DNA from: Acidovorax sp. 107 | GTDB taxonomy: Bacteria > Pseudomonadota > Gammaproteobacteria > Burkholderiales > Burkholderiaceae_C | DNA: 64,000 nt | NCBI RefSeq assembly: GCF_003058055.1 | Contig: NZ_QBTZ01000001.1 | Coordinates: forward strand, 374,501-438,500 | Reading direction: 5' to 3' | Shown: positions 36,369-43,808 of the stretch, one piece after another | Numbering within the stretch: the stretch's first letter is position 1 | Layout: each line of letters opens with the position of its first letter | Translations under genes and position numbers: made by a program | The notes under the pieces: model-generated | What the model was told of the DNA's origin: nothing | The model's database searches: none | What the model saw: only the letters and a program-made list of their open reading frames with translations

Positions 36369-37118
36369 ATGACCGATGACCAGCTCCTGCGCTATTCCCG
36401 CCACATCCTGCTCGACGAGGTGGGCATTGAGGGGCAGGAGCGCGTGCTGGCGGCGCACGCCCTCATCATCGGTGCCGGGGGCCTGGGGTCGCCCGCCGCG
36501 CTGTACCTTGCGTCCGCCGGTGTGGGCCATATCACGCTGGTCGATGACGATGTGGTGGACCTGACCAACCTGCAGCGCCAGATCGCGCACACCACCGCAA
36601 GGGTGGGCAGCCCCAAGGTCACTTCGGCGGCTGAGGCCATGGCCGCCATCAATCCCGAAGTGCGCGTGACGGCGCTGAAAACCCGGGTGGATCCTGCAGC
36701 GCTGGACCAGCTGGTGCAGGACGCCACGGTGGTGCTCGACTGCAGCGACAACTACGCCACCCGCCAGGCTGTCAACGCCGCTTGCGTGCGCCATGCCAGG
36801 CCACTGGTGGCGGGCGCGGTGATCCAGTTTGATGGGCAGATCACGGTGGTGGACCCGCGCGATGCGCAGTCCCCGTGCTACGCCTGCATCTTTCCGCCCG
36901 ATGCGGAGTTTGAAGAGGCACGCTGCTCCACGATGGGTGTGTTCGCCCCGCTGGTGGGGGTGGTGGGCGCCATGCAGGCGGCCGAGGCGCTCAAGCTGAT
37001 GGCTGGGGTGGGGCAGTCGCTGGCCGGGCGGCTGCTGATGCTCGATGGCCGGGCCATGGAGTGGAGCACCCTGCGCGTGCAGCGCCATACCGACTGCGCG
37101 GTGTGTGTGGCGCGGTAG
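36369..37118 (+). CDS. moeB: MoeB/ThiF family adenylyltransferase
   Basis: A 249-residue E1-like enzyme that adenylates the C-terminal glycine of a sulfur-carrier protein (MoaD or ThiS). RYSRHILLDEVGIEGQERVL is the family opening, GAGGLGSP the ATP loop, DLTNLQRQ the arginine region, and paired CxxC (CYAC, CAVC) bind zinc. MoeB fits the lack of thiamine genes nearby, but ThiF cannot be excluded. ATG 36369 is preferred to TTG 36348. The stop codon is inside the 37115 palindrome. Confidence 0.88.
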   Translation: MTDDQLLRYSRHILLDEVGIEGQERVLAAHALIIGAGGLGSPAALYLASAGVGHITLVDDDVVDLTNLQRQIAHTTARVGSPKVTSAAEAMAAINPEVRVTALKTRVDPAALDQLVQDATVVLDCSDNYATRQAVNAACVRHARPLVAGAVIQFDGQITVVDPRDAQSPCYACIFPPDAEFEEARCSTMGVFAPLVGVVGAMQAAEALKLMAGVGQSLAGRLLMLDGRAMEWSTLRVQRHTDCAVCVAR

Positions 37119-37130
37119 GAATTTTCCTAC
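37115..37130. promoter_or_regulatory. GTAGGA-N4-TCCTAC palindrome upstream of a response regulator
   Basis: GTAGGAATTTTCCTAC, a perfect 7+2+7 inverted repeat overlapping the moeB stop, 100 bp upstream of the response regulator at 37230. Spacing of the conserved GTAGG and CCTAC halves equals that at 31222. Confidence 0.5.
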
Positions 37131-37229
37131 GTGGCCAGCGTGTGGCGGCTGGCAGAATTCGGCCCATGAAAGCCTTAAATTCAAGGCTAGGACAGCGGCC
37201 CCACACTGTCCGCACACTGGACCCCGCCC

Positions 37230-37667
37230 GTGAAACTGCGCACCTACATTGTTGAAGACAACGCGACCATCCGCGAGAACCTCATCGGAACTCTGGAGGA
37301 GCTGGCGTCTGTGGAAGCGGTGGGGGTGGCAGAAACCGAAGACGAGGGCACCCATTGGTTGTCCGCGCATCCCGAGGAATGGGACCTGGCCATCGTTGAT
37401 CTGTTCTTGCGCCAAGGCAGCGGCTTGGGCGTGCTGGCTGCCTGCCGCACGCGGCGCCCGGGGCAAAAAATGGTGGTGCTGAGCAATTACGCCACACCGG
37501 ACGTGCGCATGCGCTGTGCGCAGCTGGGTGTGGATGCGGTGTTTGACAAATCCAACGAGATCGACGCGCTGGTGGATTACTGCGTGCAACACAGCAGTCC
37601 GTCCCACGGGATGGAGCCCGCCAGCGGTGGCGGTGCATCGGCCGCTTCATCGGGCGCTCCCCAGTGA
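37230..37667 (+). CDS. Single-domain response regulator
   Basis: A 145-residue CheY-like receiver with the acidic pair E9/D10, the phosphoacceptor D57 in LAIVDLFLRQGSG, a switch Ser in VVLSNYA and the conserved Lys in VFDKSNE. No output domain: the last 25 residues are Gly/Ser/Ala-rich. Start GTG 37230. It lies 128 bp before the convergent NarL-type regulator and near its kinase, so it may be a phosphate sink or a second target of that kinase. Confidence 0.85.
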   Translation: MKLRTYIVEDNATIRENLIGTLEELASVEAVGVAETEDEGTHWLSAHPEEWDLAIVDLFLRQGSGLGVLAACRTRRPGQKMVVLSNYATPDVRMRCAQLGVDAVFDKSNEIDALVDYCVQHSSPSHGMEPASGGGASAASSGAPQ

Positions 37668-37795
37668 CTCCACCCGCCGCCGCTGCGGGCGCGTGCGGCA
37701 GTCGGGGCTCTTTATTTCCTTTTTCCGTTGTAGCGAGCGTTGCGGCCAGGCCTGCCCGGACCCGGCACCGCCGGGCGCAAGCAGGGCTCGCAATG

Positions 37796-38428
37796 TCAGT
37801 CGATCAGGCGGTTCTTGAGCGCGTAGTAGGTCAGGTCGCTGTTGGACGACAGGCTCATCTTTTCCATCAGGCGTGTACGGTAGGTGCTAACCGTCTTCAC
37901 GCTCAACGACAGCGACTTGGCAATGTCACCCGCAGTCTCTCCCTTGGCCAGCTTGAGAAACACCTGAAACTCGCGCTCCGACAGCTGTTCGTGCGGCGGT
38001 GCGTCGTCCTTGCGGTTGAGTTGCTGTGCCAGCAGCTCGGCGACGGCGGGCGTCAGGTAGCGGCGGCCCAGCGCGATGGTACGGATGGCCTCCACGATCT
38101 CCGACGGCTCGCACTCCTTGTTCAGGTAGCCGCTCGCGCCCTGGCGGATCAGGTTGATCGCATAGTGTTCTTCGGGGTAGCCGCTCAGGATCAGGATGCC
38201 CATGTCAGGAGCTTTGGCGCGCAGCATGGCCAGGGCGTCGAGCCCGCTTTGGCCGGGCATCGACAAGTCCATCAGCAGCACATCGATTTCCTTGTTGCGC
38301 ACCAGGTCGATGGCCTCGCGGCCGTTGGCGGCCTCACCTTCCACCCGCAGGTCCACATGCTCGGACAGGAACTGCTTGAGTCCGGAACGAACAATCGCAT
38401 GGTCATCCACAATGCCGATCTTGATCAT
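37796..38428 (-). CDS. NarL/FixJ-type response regulator
   Basis: A 210-residue regulator: receiver (D54 in LLMDLSMPG) and a LuxR-type helix-turn-helix (about 145-205; LSEREFQVFLKLAKGETAGDIAKSLSLSVKTVSTYRTRLMEKM). The overall pattern is close to the UvrY/GacA group. ATG 38428 has a site gaaagaagc. It is divergent from the histidine kinase gene at 38547, with 118 bp between starts, and is very likely its partner. The longer frame upstream of 38428 is antisense to the kinase. Confidence 0.92.
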   Translation of the reverse strand: MIKIGIVDDHAIVRSGLKQFLSEHVDLRVEGEAANGREAIDLVRNKEIDVLLMDLSMPGQSGLDALAMLRAKAPDMGILILSGYPEEHYAINLIRQGASGYLNKECEPSEIVEAIRTIALGRRYLTPAVAELLAQQLNRKDDAPPHEQLSEREFQVFLKLAKGETAGDIAKSLSLSVKTVSTYRTRLMEKMSLSSNSDLTYYALKNRLID

Positions 38429-38546
38429 TGATGCTTCTTTCGAGGCGGCTGCCCAGGGACTGCCGGTGTGTGTTGAAGTCCAGATGCCCCGTCGTGCCAC
38501 TGCACGGCACGGGGCGTCAAAACAGTAGTCGGTCATTATCCAGAAT

Positions 38547-39959
38547 ATGCGTATGAATCTCCAAGAAAACACCCGGCGCTGGTTACCAAAAGTCCGCCAG
38601 ATGGCTTTGAGCCTGCCCATGGCGCTGCTGGCGGCCATGGTGCTGGTGGGCATCAATGAAACCGGGCATATGCGATCGCAGGACGCGGTGGAGCAATTGG
38701 CCCAGGGGCTCACCACCCGCGCGGATGTGAACAAGCTGCTGCAAAGCATGCTGGATGCAGAGACCGGCCAGCGCGGCTATCTGCTCACGGGCAACGAGAC
38801 TTACCTGGAGCCCTACGACAAGGCTGTGGCGACCGTGCAGACCAACCTTGATCGTCTGCGCACCCAGTTCATGGCCTCGCCTGACGACATGCAGGAGTTT
38901 GCCTTGCTGTCGCGGCAGATATCGCGCAAGCTCGCCGAGATGGAACTCAGCCTGCGCCTGCGCCGCCAGGGCAACGAAGACGCCTGGAAGTTCATCCTGA
39001 ATACGGACGTGGGCAAGGAGCACATGGAGGCGATCCGGCAGCATGCCCAAGCGCTCATCGCCCGCAGCGACCAGCGCCTGCAGCATGGCCGCGAGCAGAT
39101 CGAGCAGTCACTGATGCTGTCGCGCATCGGCATTGCCACGGTCACCGCCATTGGCCTGCTGGCGTTTTACATGTACCTGCGCCAGACCCAGGCGGTGCAG
39201 GCCGTCAACCTGCGCGAGCAGGAGGTGCTCGAGCGCGAGCGCGACCGCCTGGAGGGGCTGGTGCGCGACCGCACGGCCACGCTGTCTGAATTGGCCAACC
39301 ACTTGCAGCAGGTGCGCGAAGAAGAGCGAGGCCATCTGGCCCGTGAGCTGCACGACGAACTGGGGGCTCTGTTGACGGCCGCCAAGCTCGATGTGGCGCG
39401 CCTCAAGTCCAAGATCGACGCCACTGCACCCGATATTTCCGAACGGCTCAAGCACCTCACGGAAACACTCAACAGCGGCATTGCGCTCAAGCGCCGCATC
39501 ATCGAAGACCTGCGCCCGTCGTCCCTGTCCAACCTGGGGCTCACGGCCGCGCTGGAGATCCTGACGCGTGAATACGCCGAGCGCGCGGGCATCGAGGTCG
39601 AGACCAGCCTGGAGCCCGTACAGCTGCCCGATGCAGTGCAGCTCACGGTGTACCGCATGGTGCAGGAGGCTCTGACCAACGTAGGCAAGTACGCCAAGGC
39701 CAGCAAGGTACTGGTATCGGTGCACGGCTACCCCACGCACGTGGCGGTGCATGTGCGCGACGATGGCGTAGGGTTTGACCCTGCCACCGTGCGACCCACC
39801 TCCCACGGGCTGGCGGGCATGCGCCACCGGGTCGAGGCCGCTGGCGGGCGTCTCACGCTCACCTCGCGACCCGGCAATGGCACGGTCTTGTCTGCCGTCT
39901 TGCCGTTGCCGCGTACGCCGTCCGAGCCGCGCCTCAGCGCCGCCGCGCACGACGCGTGA
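38547..39959 (+). CDS. CHASE3-domain sensor histidine kinase (HisKA_3 type)
   Basis: A 470-residue membrane kinase. Two membrane helices (about 20-37 and 193-211) flank a periplasmic CHASE3 domain (MLDAETGQRGYLLTGNETYL is its signature). A coiled coil (221-260) leads to the HisKA_3 motif ERGHLARELHDELG with H269, then a HATPase domain (MVQEALTNVGKYAKA, DDGVGFD, GLAGMRHRVE). NarL-family regulators are the normal partners of such kinases, matching the divergent gene. Signal unknown. ATG at 38553 is an alternative start. Confidence 0.93.
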   Translation: MRMNLQENTRRWLPKVRQMALSLPMALLAAMVLVGINETGHMRSQDAVEQLAQGLTTRADVNKLLQSMLDAETGQRGYLLTGNETYLEPYDKAVATVQTNLDRLRTQFMASPDDMQEFALLSRQISRKLAEMELSLRLRRQGNEDAWKFILNTDVGKEHMEAIRQHAQALIARSDQRLQHGREQIEQSLMLSRIGIATVTAIGLLAFYMYLRQTQAVQAVNLREQEVLERERDRLEGLVRDRTATLSELANHLQQVREEERGHLARELHDELGALLTAAKLDVARLKSKIDATAPDISERLKHLTETLNSGIALKRRIIEDLRPSSLSNLGLTAALEILTREYAERAGIEVETSLEPVQLPDAVQLTVYRMVQEALTNVGKYAKASKVLVSVHGYPTHVAVHVRDDGVGFDPATVRPTSHGLAGMRHRVEAAGGRLTLTSRPGNGTVLSAVLPLPRTPSEPRLSAAAHDA

Positions 39960-40283
39960 GGCGCACGCCGCCTCTTTTCCGACACTCTTCCCATCCTCTG
40001 CATTGCGGGGCGCTCCGCGTGCGGGCTGTTGCGGTGGCCAACGCCTGGTGTTCGTGCACCGTGGGGTGTTGCCTGCGGCGCTGGCCTAGTGCGCGCGACG
40101 GCGTTCTGGGCTGTGCATCGGCCCGTGCGTGTCGTCCTACAACGGGCCCACTGCGCCGCCGACACGGGGGCGCGCCAGACACCGGCATTCGGCGGCCTTT
40201 GCGGTGCCTACAGTAGCTCCAGGCGTTGAGGTTTTGGCGCCATCCGATCCGCCGGCAAGCCGGCCCCCCATAAGGAGAAGGAA
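39960..40283. other. 324-bp intergenic region between the kinase and DUF1328
   Basis: GC-rich, with no supportable gene. It holds a CCTAC half-site (40136-40140, in TGTCGTCCTACAACG), a second CCTAC (near 40202) and a short dyad CCGGC-AA-GCCGG near 40251. It is probably the promoter region of the DUF1328 gene. Confidence 0.4.
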
Positions 40284-40448
40284 ATGTTGCACTACGCAGT
40301 TGTTTTTCTGGTGATCGCGCTGATTGCAGCCCTCTTCGGTTTTGGCGGCATTGCTGCTGGTGCCGTGGGCATTGCGAAGATTCTGTTCTTCGTGTTCGTG
40401 ATCATGGCCGTGGTCACCTTTGTGCTGGGGCTGCTCAAGAAGGGGTGA
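40284..40448 (+). CDS. DUF1328 family small membrane protein
   Basis: A 54-residue protein with two membrane helices and the family signature [20 protein letters not shown], ending LGLLKKG. The ribosome site is strong (aaggagaaggaaATG). DUF1328 (YtjA) proteins are small inner-membrane proteins linked to envelope or general stress, with no known biochemical role. It leads a run of three similar stress-type genes with DUF883 and BON. Confidence 0.9.
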   Translation: MLHYAVVFLVIALIAALFGFGGIAAGAVGIAKILFFVFVIMAVVTFVLGLLKKG

Positions 40449-40521
40449 GGCTGGCCGCACAGCCCGTACCGCCTCTGGCCCCAAGCGCATTCTCTTTACC
40501 CGTACCCCAAGGAGTTTCCCC

Positions 40522-40914
40522 ATGAGCCTTCAGACCGCAACCGACAAAGTGACCCACGGCGTCCGTAACCTGACCGATGACGTGCTGCAAAGTGCCCAAG
40601 ATGCCGTGCAGACCACCCGCGCCGCAGCCGACCAGTCGCTGGACAAAGCCGAAGCGGGCGTGCGCAATTTGCGCCGCCAGGCCGACCCCGCGATTGACGA
40701 CCTGGCCGCGCGCGCCCAGGACCTTGCTGCCCGAAGCATCGACTACTGTGCAGATACCAGCGCGCGGGCCCGCAAACAGATCCAGCAGGCCGCTGAAGTC
40801 ACTGGCAAGTACGTGGCCGAGCAACCCGGCAAGTCGCTGGTGATTGCCGCCGCATCCGGCGCCTTGTTGGCGACGGTCGCGATGTGGATGTCCCGCCGGC
40901 GCAATGCATACTGA
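40522..40914 (+). CDS. DUF883 (ElaB/YqjD-like) membrane-anchored protein
   Basis: A 130-residue protein: a long amphipathic helical region (about 1-100) and a C-terminal glycine-zipper membrane anchor LVIAAASGALLATVAMWMSRRR. This is the YqjD/ElaB/YgaM layout; YqjD binds ribosomes at the membrane in stationary phase in E. coli. ATG 40522 follows AAGGAGTTTCCCC. Function here is by family only. Confidence 0.85.
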   Translation: MSLQTATDKVTHGVRNLTDDVLQSAQDAVQTTRAAADQSLDKAEAGVRNLRRQADPAIDDLAARAQDLAARSIDYCADTSARARKQIQQAAEVTGKYVAEQPGKSLVIAAASGALLATVAMWMSRRRNAY

Positions 40915-41089
40915 GGGCTCGCGCACCGGTTCGCACGCCGGCGCCTTGTCAGCAGTGCGGCATTTTGATGCCCTGCCAGCGCTGCCCCTTTTCCCACAGT
41001 CCGCCGGTCGCGGAGGGTGCAACAGACCGGTAGATTGAATCTGTCCCAGCACCCGCGTTCCCAAACCATTCTTGAACAAGGAAAACACC

Positions 41090-41407
41090 ATGAAATACGC
41101 ACGTGCCCTCGCCTTCGCCGCAGTTGCCGGCATCACCATCGTCACGGCCACCGGTTGCTCGGTCGCCCGCGAACAACAGACCGTTGGCTCCTACGTCGAT
41201 GACGCAGGCATCACCACCGCCGTGAAGGCCAAGATGGCCGAAGACAAAACCGTGTCGGCCACGGCCATCAGCGTAGAAACGCTCAATGGCACGGTGCAGC
41301 TGTCGGGCTTCGCCAAGTCGCAAGCAGAAAAGAACCAGGCTGAAAACATTGCGCGCAACACCAAGCATGTGCGCGAAGTGCGCAACAGCATTGTTGTGCG
41401 TCCCTGA
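41090..41407 (+). CDS. BON-domain lipoprotein
   Basis: A 105-residue lipoprotein with signal peptide and lipobox TATGC (Cys 23), followed by one BON domain (DAGITTAVKAKMAEDKTVSATAISVETLNGTVQLSGFA). BON domains (as in OsmY) bind membranes or phospholipids and are induced by osmotic shock. Start ATG 41090 with site aaggaaaacacc. A strong terminator follows at 41471. Confidence 0.9.
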   Translation: MKYARALAFAAVAGITIVTATGCSVAREQQTVGSYVDDAGITTAVKAKMAEDKTVSATAISVETLNGTVQLSGFAKSQAEKNQAENIARNTKHVREVRNSIVVRP

Positions 41408-41470
41408 CCAGCGCGGGTTGATGCTGCGCTCCTGGGGTTGAGTGCCCCGGCGCAGCGGTCATCCCTCACG

Positions 41471-41507
41471 AAGCAGGCACCGGGCATGCCCTGGCGCCTG
41501 CTTTTTT
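41471..41507 (+). terminator. Intrinsic terminator after the BON gene
   Basis: Stem AAGCAGGC / GCCTGCTT with an internal GGGC/GCCC extension, ending TTTTTT. Confidence 0.88.
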
Positions 41508-41596
41508 ATGGACCTCCACCCCCGCGTGTTGCGGTGGCAGTGGCCCACGCCATGTTCCAACCATTCTTCTGACCCACGGGGTATAAGCTCCACACC

Positions 41597-42757
41597 ATGC
41601 GGGTATTCAATTGCGACCATTGCGGTCATCTGGTGTTTTTCGACAGCGTGCAGTGCCTGCATTGCGGCAGTGCGCTGGCGTTTTTGCCCGATGTGCTGAC
41701 GATGGCCGCACTGACCCCTGCGCCGCAGGATGGTGCCGACCTGTGGCGCCGCAGGGGCAGGCAGGGCGGCGCCCATTCCAGCGGGCGCCTGTACCGCATG
41801 TGCCGAAACCACACGGACCACCAAGCCTGCAACTTTGCGATACCTGTCCACGATTTCACAGAGCTGTGTGTGTCGTGCCGCCAGACCCGTGTGATGCCCG
41901 ACCTGTCCGAACCCGCGAACATGGGTCGCTGGATGCAGATCGAGGCTGCCAAGCGGCGGCTGTTCTACAGCCTGGCCCGCCTGGGCCTGGAACCCGCGCC
42001 CGGCGGTACGAGCCCGGTGTTTGAATTCTTGGCCGAGGTGCCGGGCGGTCCGCCCGTATTGACGGGCCACAACAACGGCACCATCACCCTCAACGTGGCC
42101 GAGGCAGACGACGACGAGCGTGCGCGCCGACGCATCGCGCTGGGTGAGCCTTACCGCACGCTGATCGGCCACTTGCGTCATGAGTCTGGCCACTTCTATT
42201 GGGATCAGCTCGTGCGCGACGGCGACCGGCTGGACGACTTCCGCCAGATGTTTGGGGATGAACGCCAGGACTACGCAGCGGCGCTGGAAGCGCACTATGC
42301 CAAAGGCAACGAGGGCAACGACTGGGCCGACCACCACGTGAGCGCCTACGCAGCCGCCCACCCGTGGGAAGACTGGGCCGAGACCTGGGCCCATTACCTG
42401 CACATGATCGACCTGCTGGAAACCTCGGCCAGCTATGCCACCGAGGTCACCATTCCCGGCATCTACGGCGCACAGCGCAGCAGCGCCATCGACCCTTTTG
42501 CCAGTCCGGCACCCGACTTTCAGTCCATGGTGCAGCACCTGGTGCCGCTGACGCTGCTGCTCAACAGCCTCACGCGCAGCCTGGGGCAGCCGGACGCCTA
42601 CCCGTTTGCGCTGGCGGAGCAGGTATTGGCCAAGCTGCGCTTTGTGCACGACCTGGTGCGCGCGGCGGCGCATCGCCCGGTCGCTACGGTGGCTCCGATG
42701 CCGACTCCAGTTGCCGCGAAAGCGACTCCAGGCGCCCGTAAAAAGACGGCGAAGTAG
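41597..42757 (+). CDS. Zinc-ribbon putative metallopeptidase (Peptidase_Mx-like)
   Basis: A 386-residue protein. The N-terminus is a zinc ribbon (CDHCG and CLHCG), with further cysteines in MCRNH and CVSCR. The core has LRHESGHFYW, an HExxH metal site, followed by D/E-rich stretches and HPWEDWAETWAHYLH with a second His/Glu group. This fits the putative zinc-binding metallopeptidase family found next to ATP-grasp/alpha-E/transglutaminase genes. The tail is Ala/Pro/Lys-rich. It faces convergently toward that cluster. Substrate unknown. Confidence 0.8.
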   Translation: MRVFNCDHCGHLVFFDSVQCLHCGSALAFLPDVLTMAALTPAPQDGADLWRRRGRQGGAHSSGRLYRMCRNHTDHQACNFAIPVHDFTELCVSCRQTRVMPDLSEPANMGRWMQIEAAKRRLFYSLARLGLEPAPGGTSPVFEFLAEVPGGPPVLTGHNNGTITLNVAEADDDERARRRIALGEPYRTLIGHLRHESGHFYWDQLVRDGDRLDDFRQMFGDERQDYAAALEAHYAKGNEGNDWADHHVSAYAAAHPWEDWAETWAHYLHMIDLLETSASYATEVTIPGIYGAQRSSAIDPFASPAPDFQSMVQHLVPLTLLLNSLTRSLGQPDAYPFALAEQVLAKLRFVHDLVRAAAHRPVATVAPMPTPVAAKATPGARKKTAK

Positions 42758-42867
42758 CGGATCGGCGGGCTGCGCTGGCCCTGCATCGGGCAGTTTGCCA
42801 CCGAGGAGTGTGCATGGCTTTTGATGGAGCGGGTCGCTGCCCGCCAGGGGTAGCCACGGCCTGCGAT

Positions 42868-43806
42868 TCAGCCCGGTTGCTCTGATCCCGCCACGGGGTG
42901 GGGCTCCCTGTGCAAGGGCTCCACCGTCACCCCCACCTGCAGCACATGGTGGTCGCCGCCGTGGATCACGCCGCGCAGCGGCGATACGTCCGAAAAATCG
43001 CGGCCAATGGCCAGCGTCACGTAGTCCTCGCCCGCCGGGCGGTCGTTGGTGGGGTCCAGGTCAAACCACTCCTCGTGGCCCGGTCGGTCTCCCCCATCGG
43101 CGGGGGGGGGGGACCACACCGACACCCAGGCATGCGAGGCGTCGGCGCCCACGAGCCGGGGCTGGCCGGGTGGGGGCTCTGTCAGCAGGTAACCGCTGAC
43201 ATACCGGGCTGCCAGGCCCAGGCTGCGCAGGCAGCCGATCATCACGTGGGCAAAGTCCTGGCACACGCCCCGGCGCAGCCGCAGCGATTCGAGCGCGGGC
43301 GTCCCCGCATCGGTGGCGTGGGCGGTGTAGGCAAAGTCGGCATGGATGCGCGACATCAGATGGCTGGAGGCCTGCATCAGCGGGCGGCCCGGCGCAAAGC
43401 TCGCGGCGGCATAGGCCACAAAGTCGGCGTGCCGGGGGATGTAGGGCGAGGCAAAGCTGAACTCGGTGGCGTCTTGGTAGGGCTGGCCGCGCCGGTAGCC
43501 CAGGCGTTCGCGCACGGCCTCCCAGGGCTCGCCGGGCGGAGCGGGCGGCGGCGGCGTGGTGTCCAGCAGGGTCTCGGCGCGCACGCGCAGTTGCTCGTGG
43601 GTGAACGGCAGGCTGAAGAATGCGCGGGTATTGCCAAACACGTCCTGCGTGGTCTCGCACTGCGCGGGGGCGGGGTCGATCTGCAGTGCATGGGTCAGCA
43701 CACGCTGGACGGGGCCGGTGCGTGGGCGCAGATGGGCCATGTGCTGGGCGTTCTGCACCGCCGGGTTGTAGCGGTACAGCGTTTCGTGGACGACACGCAG
43801 ACGCAT
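42868..43806 (-). CDS. Transglutaminase-like family protein
   Basis: A 312-residue COG1305-type protein. An N-terminal beta-rich domain (MRLRVVHETLYRYNPAVQNAQ) precedes the papain-like core with Cys in RRGVCQDFAHVM, His in ASHAWVSVW and Asp in DLDPTND, so the triad is complete. Bacterial members are more likely peptidases than cross-linkers. It starts 2 bp after the stop of the ATP-grasp gene on the same strand. An 11-C tract in its coding strand (43102-43112) lies between the His and Asp positions and could slip. Confidence 0.88.
   Translation of the reverse strand: MRLRVVHETLYRYNPAVQNAQHMAHLRPRTGPVQRVLTHALQIDPAPAQCETTQDVFGNTRAFFSLPFTHEQLRVRAETLLDTTPPPPAPPGEPWEAVRERLGYRRGQPYQDATEFSFASPYIPRHADFVAYAAASFAPGRPLMQASSHLMSRIHADFAYTAHATDAGTPALESLRLRRGVCQDFAHVMIGCLRSLGLAARYVSGYLLTEPPPGQPRLVGADASHAWVSVWSPPPADGGDRPGHEEWFDLDPTNDRPAGEDYVTLAIGRDFSDVSPLRGVIHGGDHHVLQVGVTVEPLHREPHPVAGSEQPG
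43102..43112. repeat. 11-base G/C homopolymer inside a coding sequence
   Basis: Eleven G on the plus strand, read as TCC-CCC-CCC-CCC (SPPP) in the transglutaminase-like gene. Tracts of this length are prone to slippage and to sequencing error. Confidence 0.9.
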
Positions 43807-43808
43807 GG

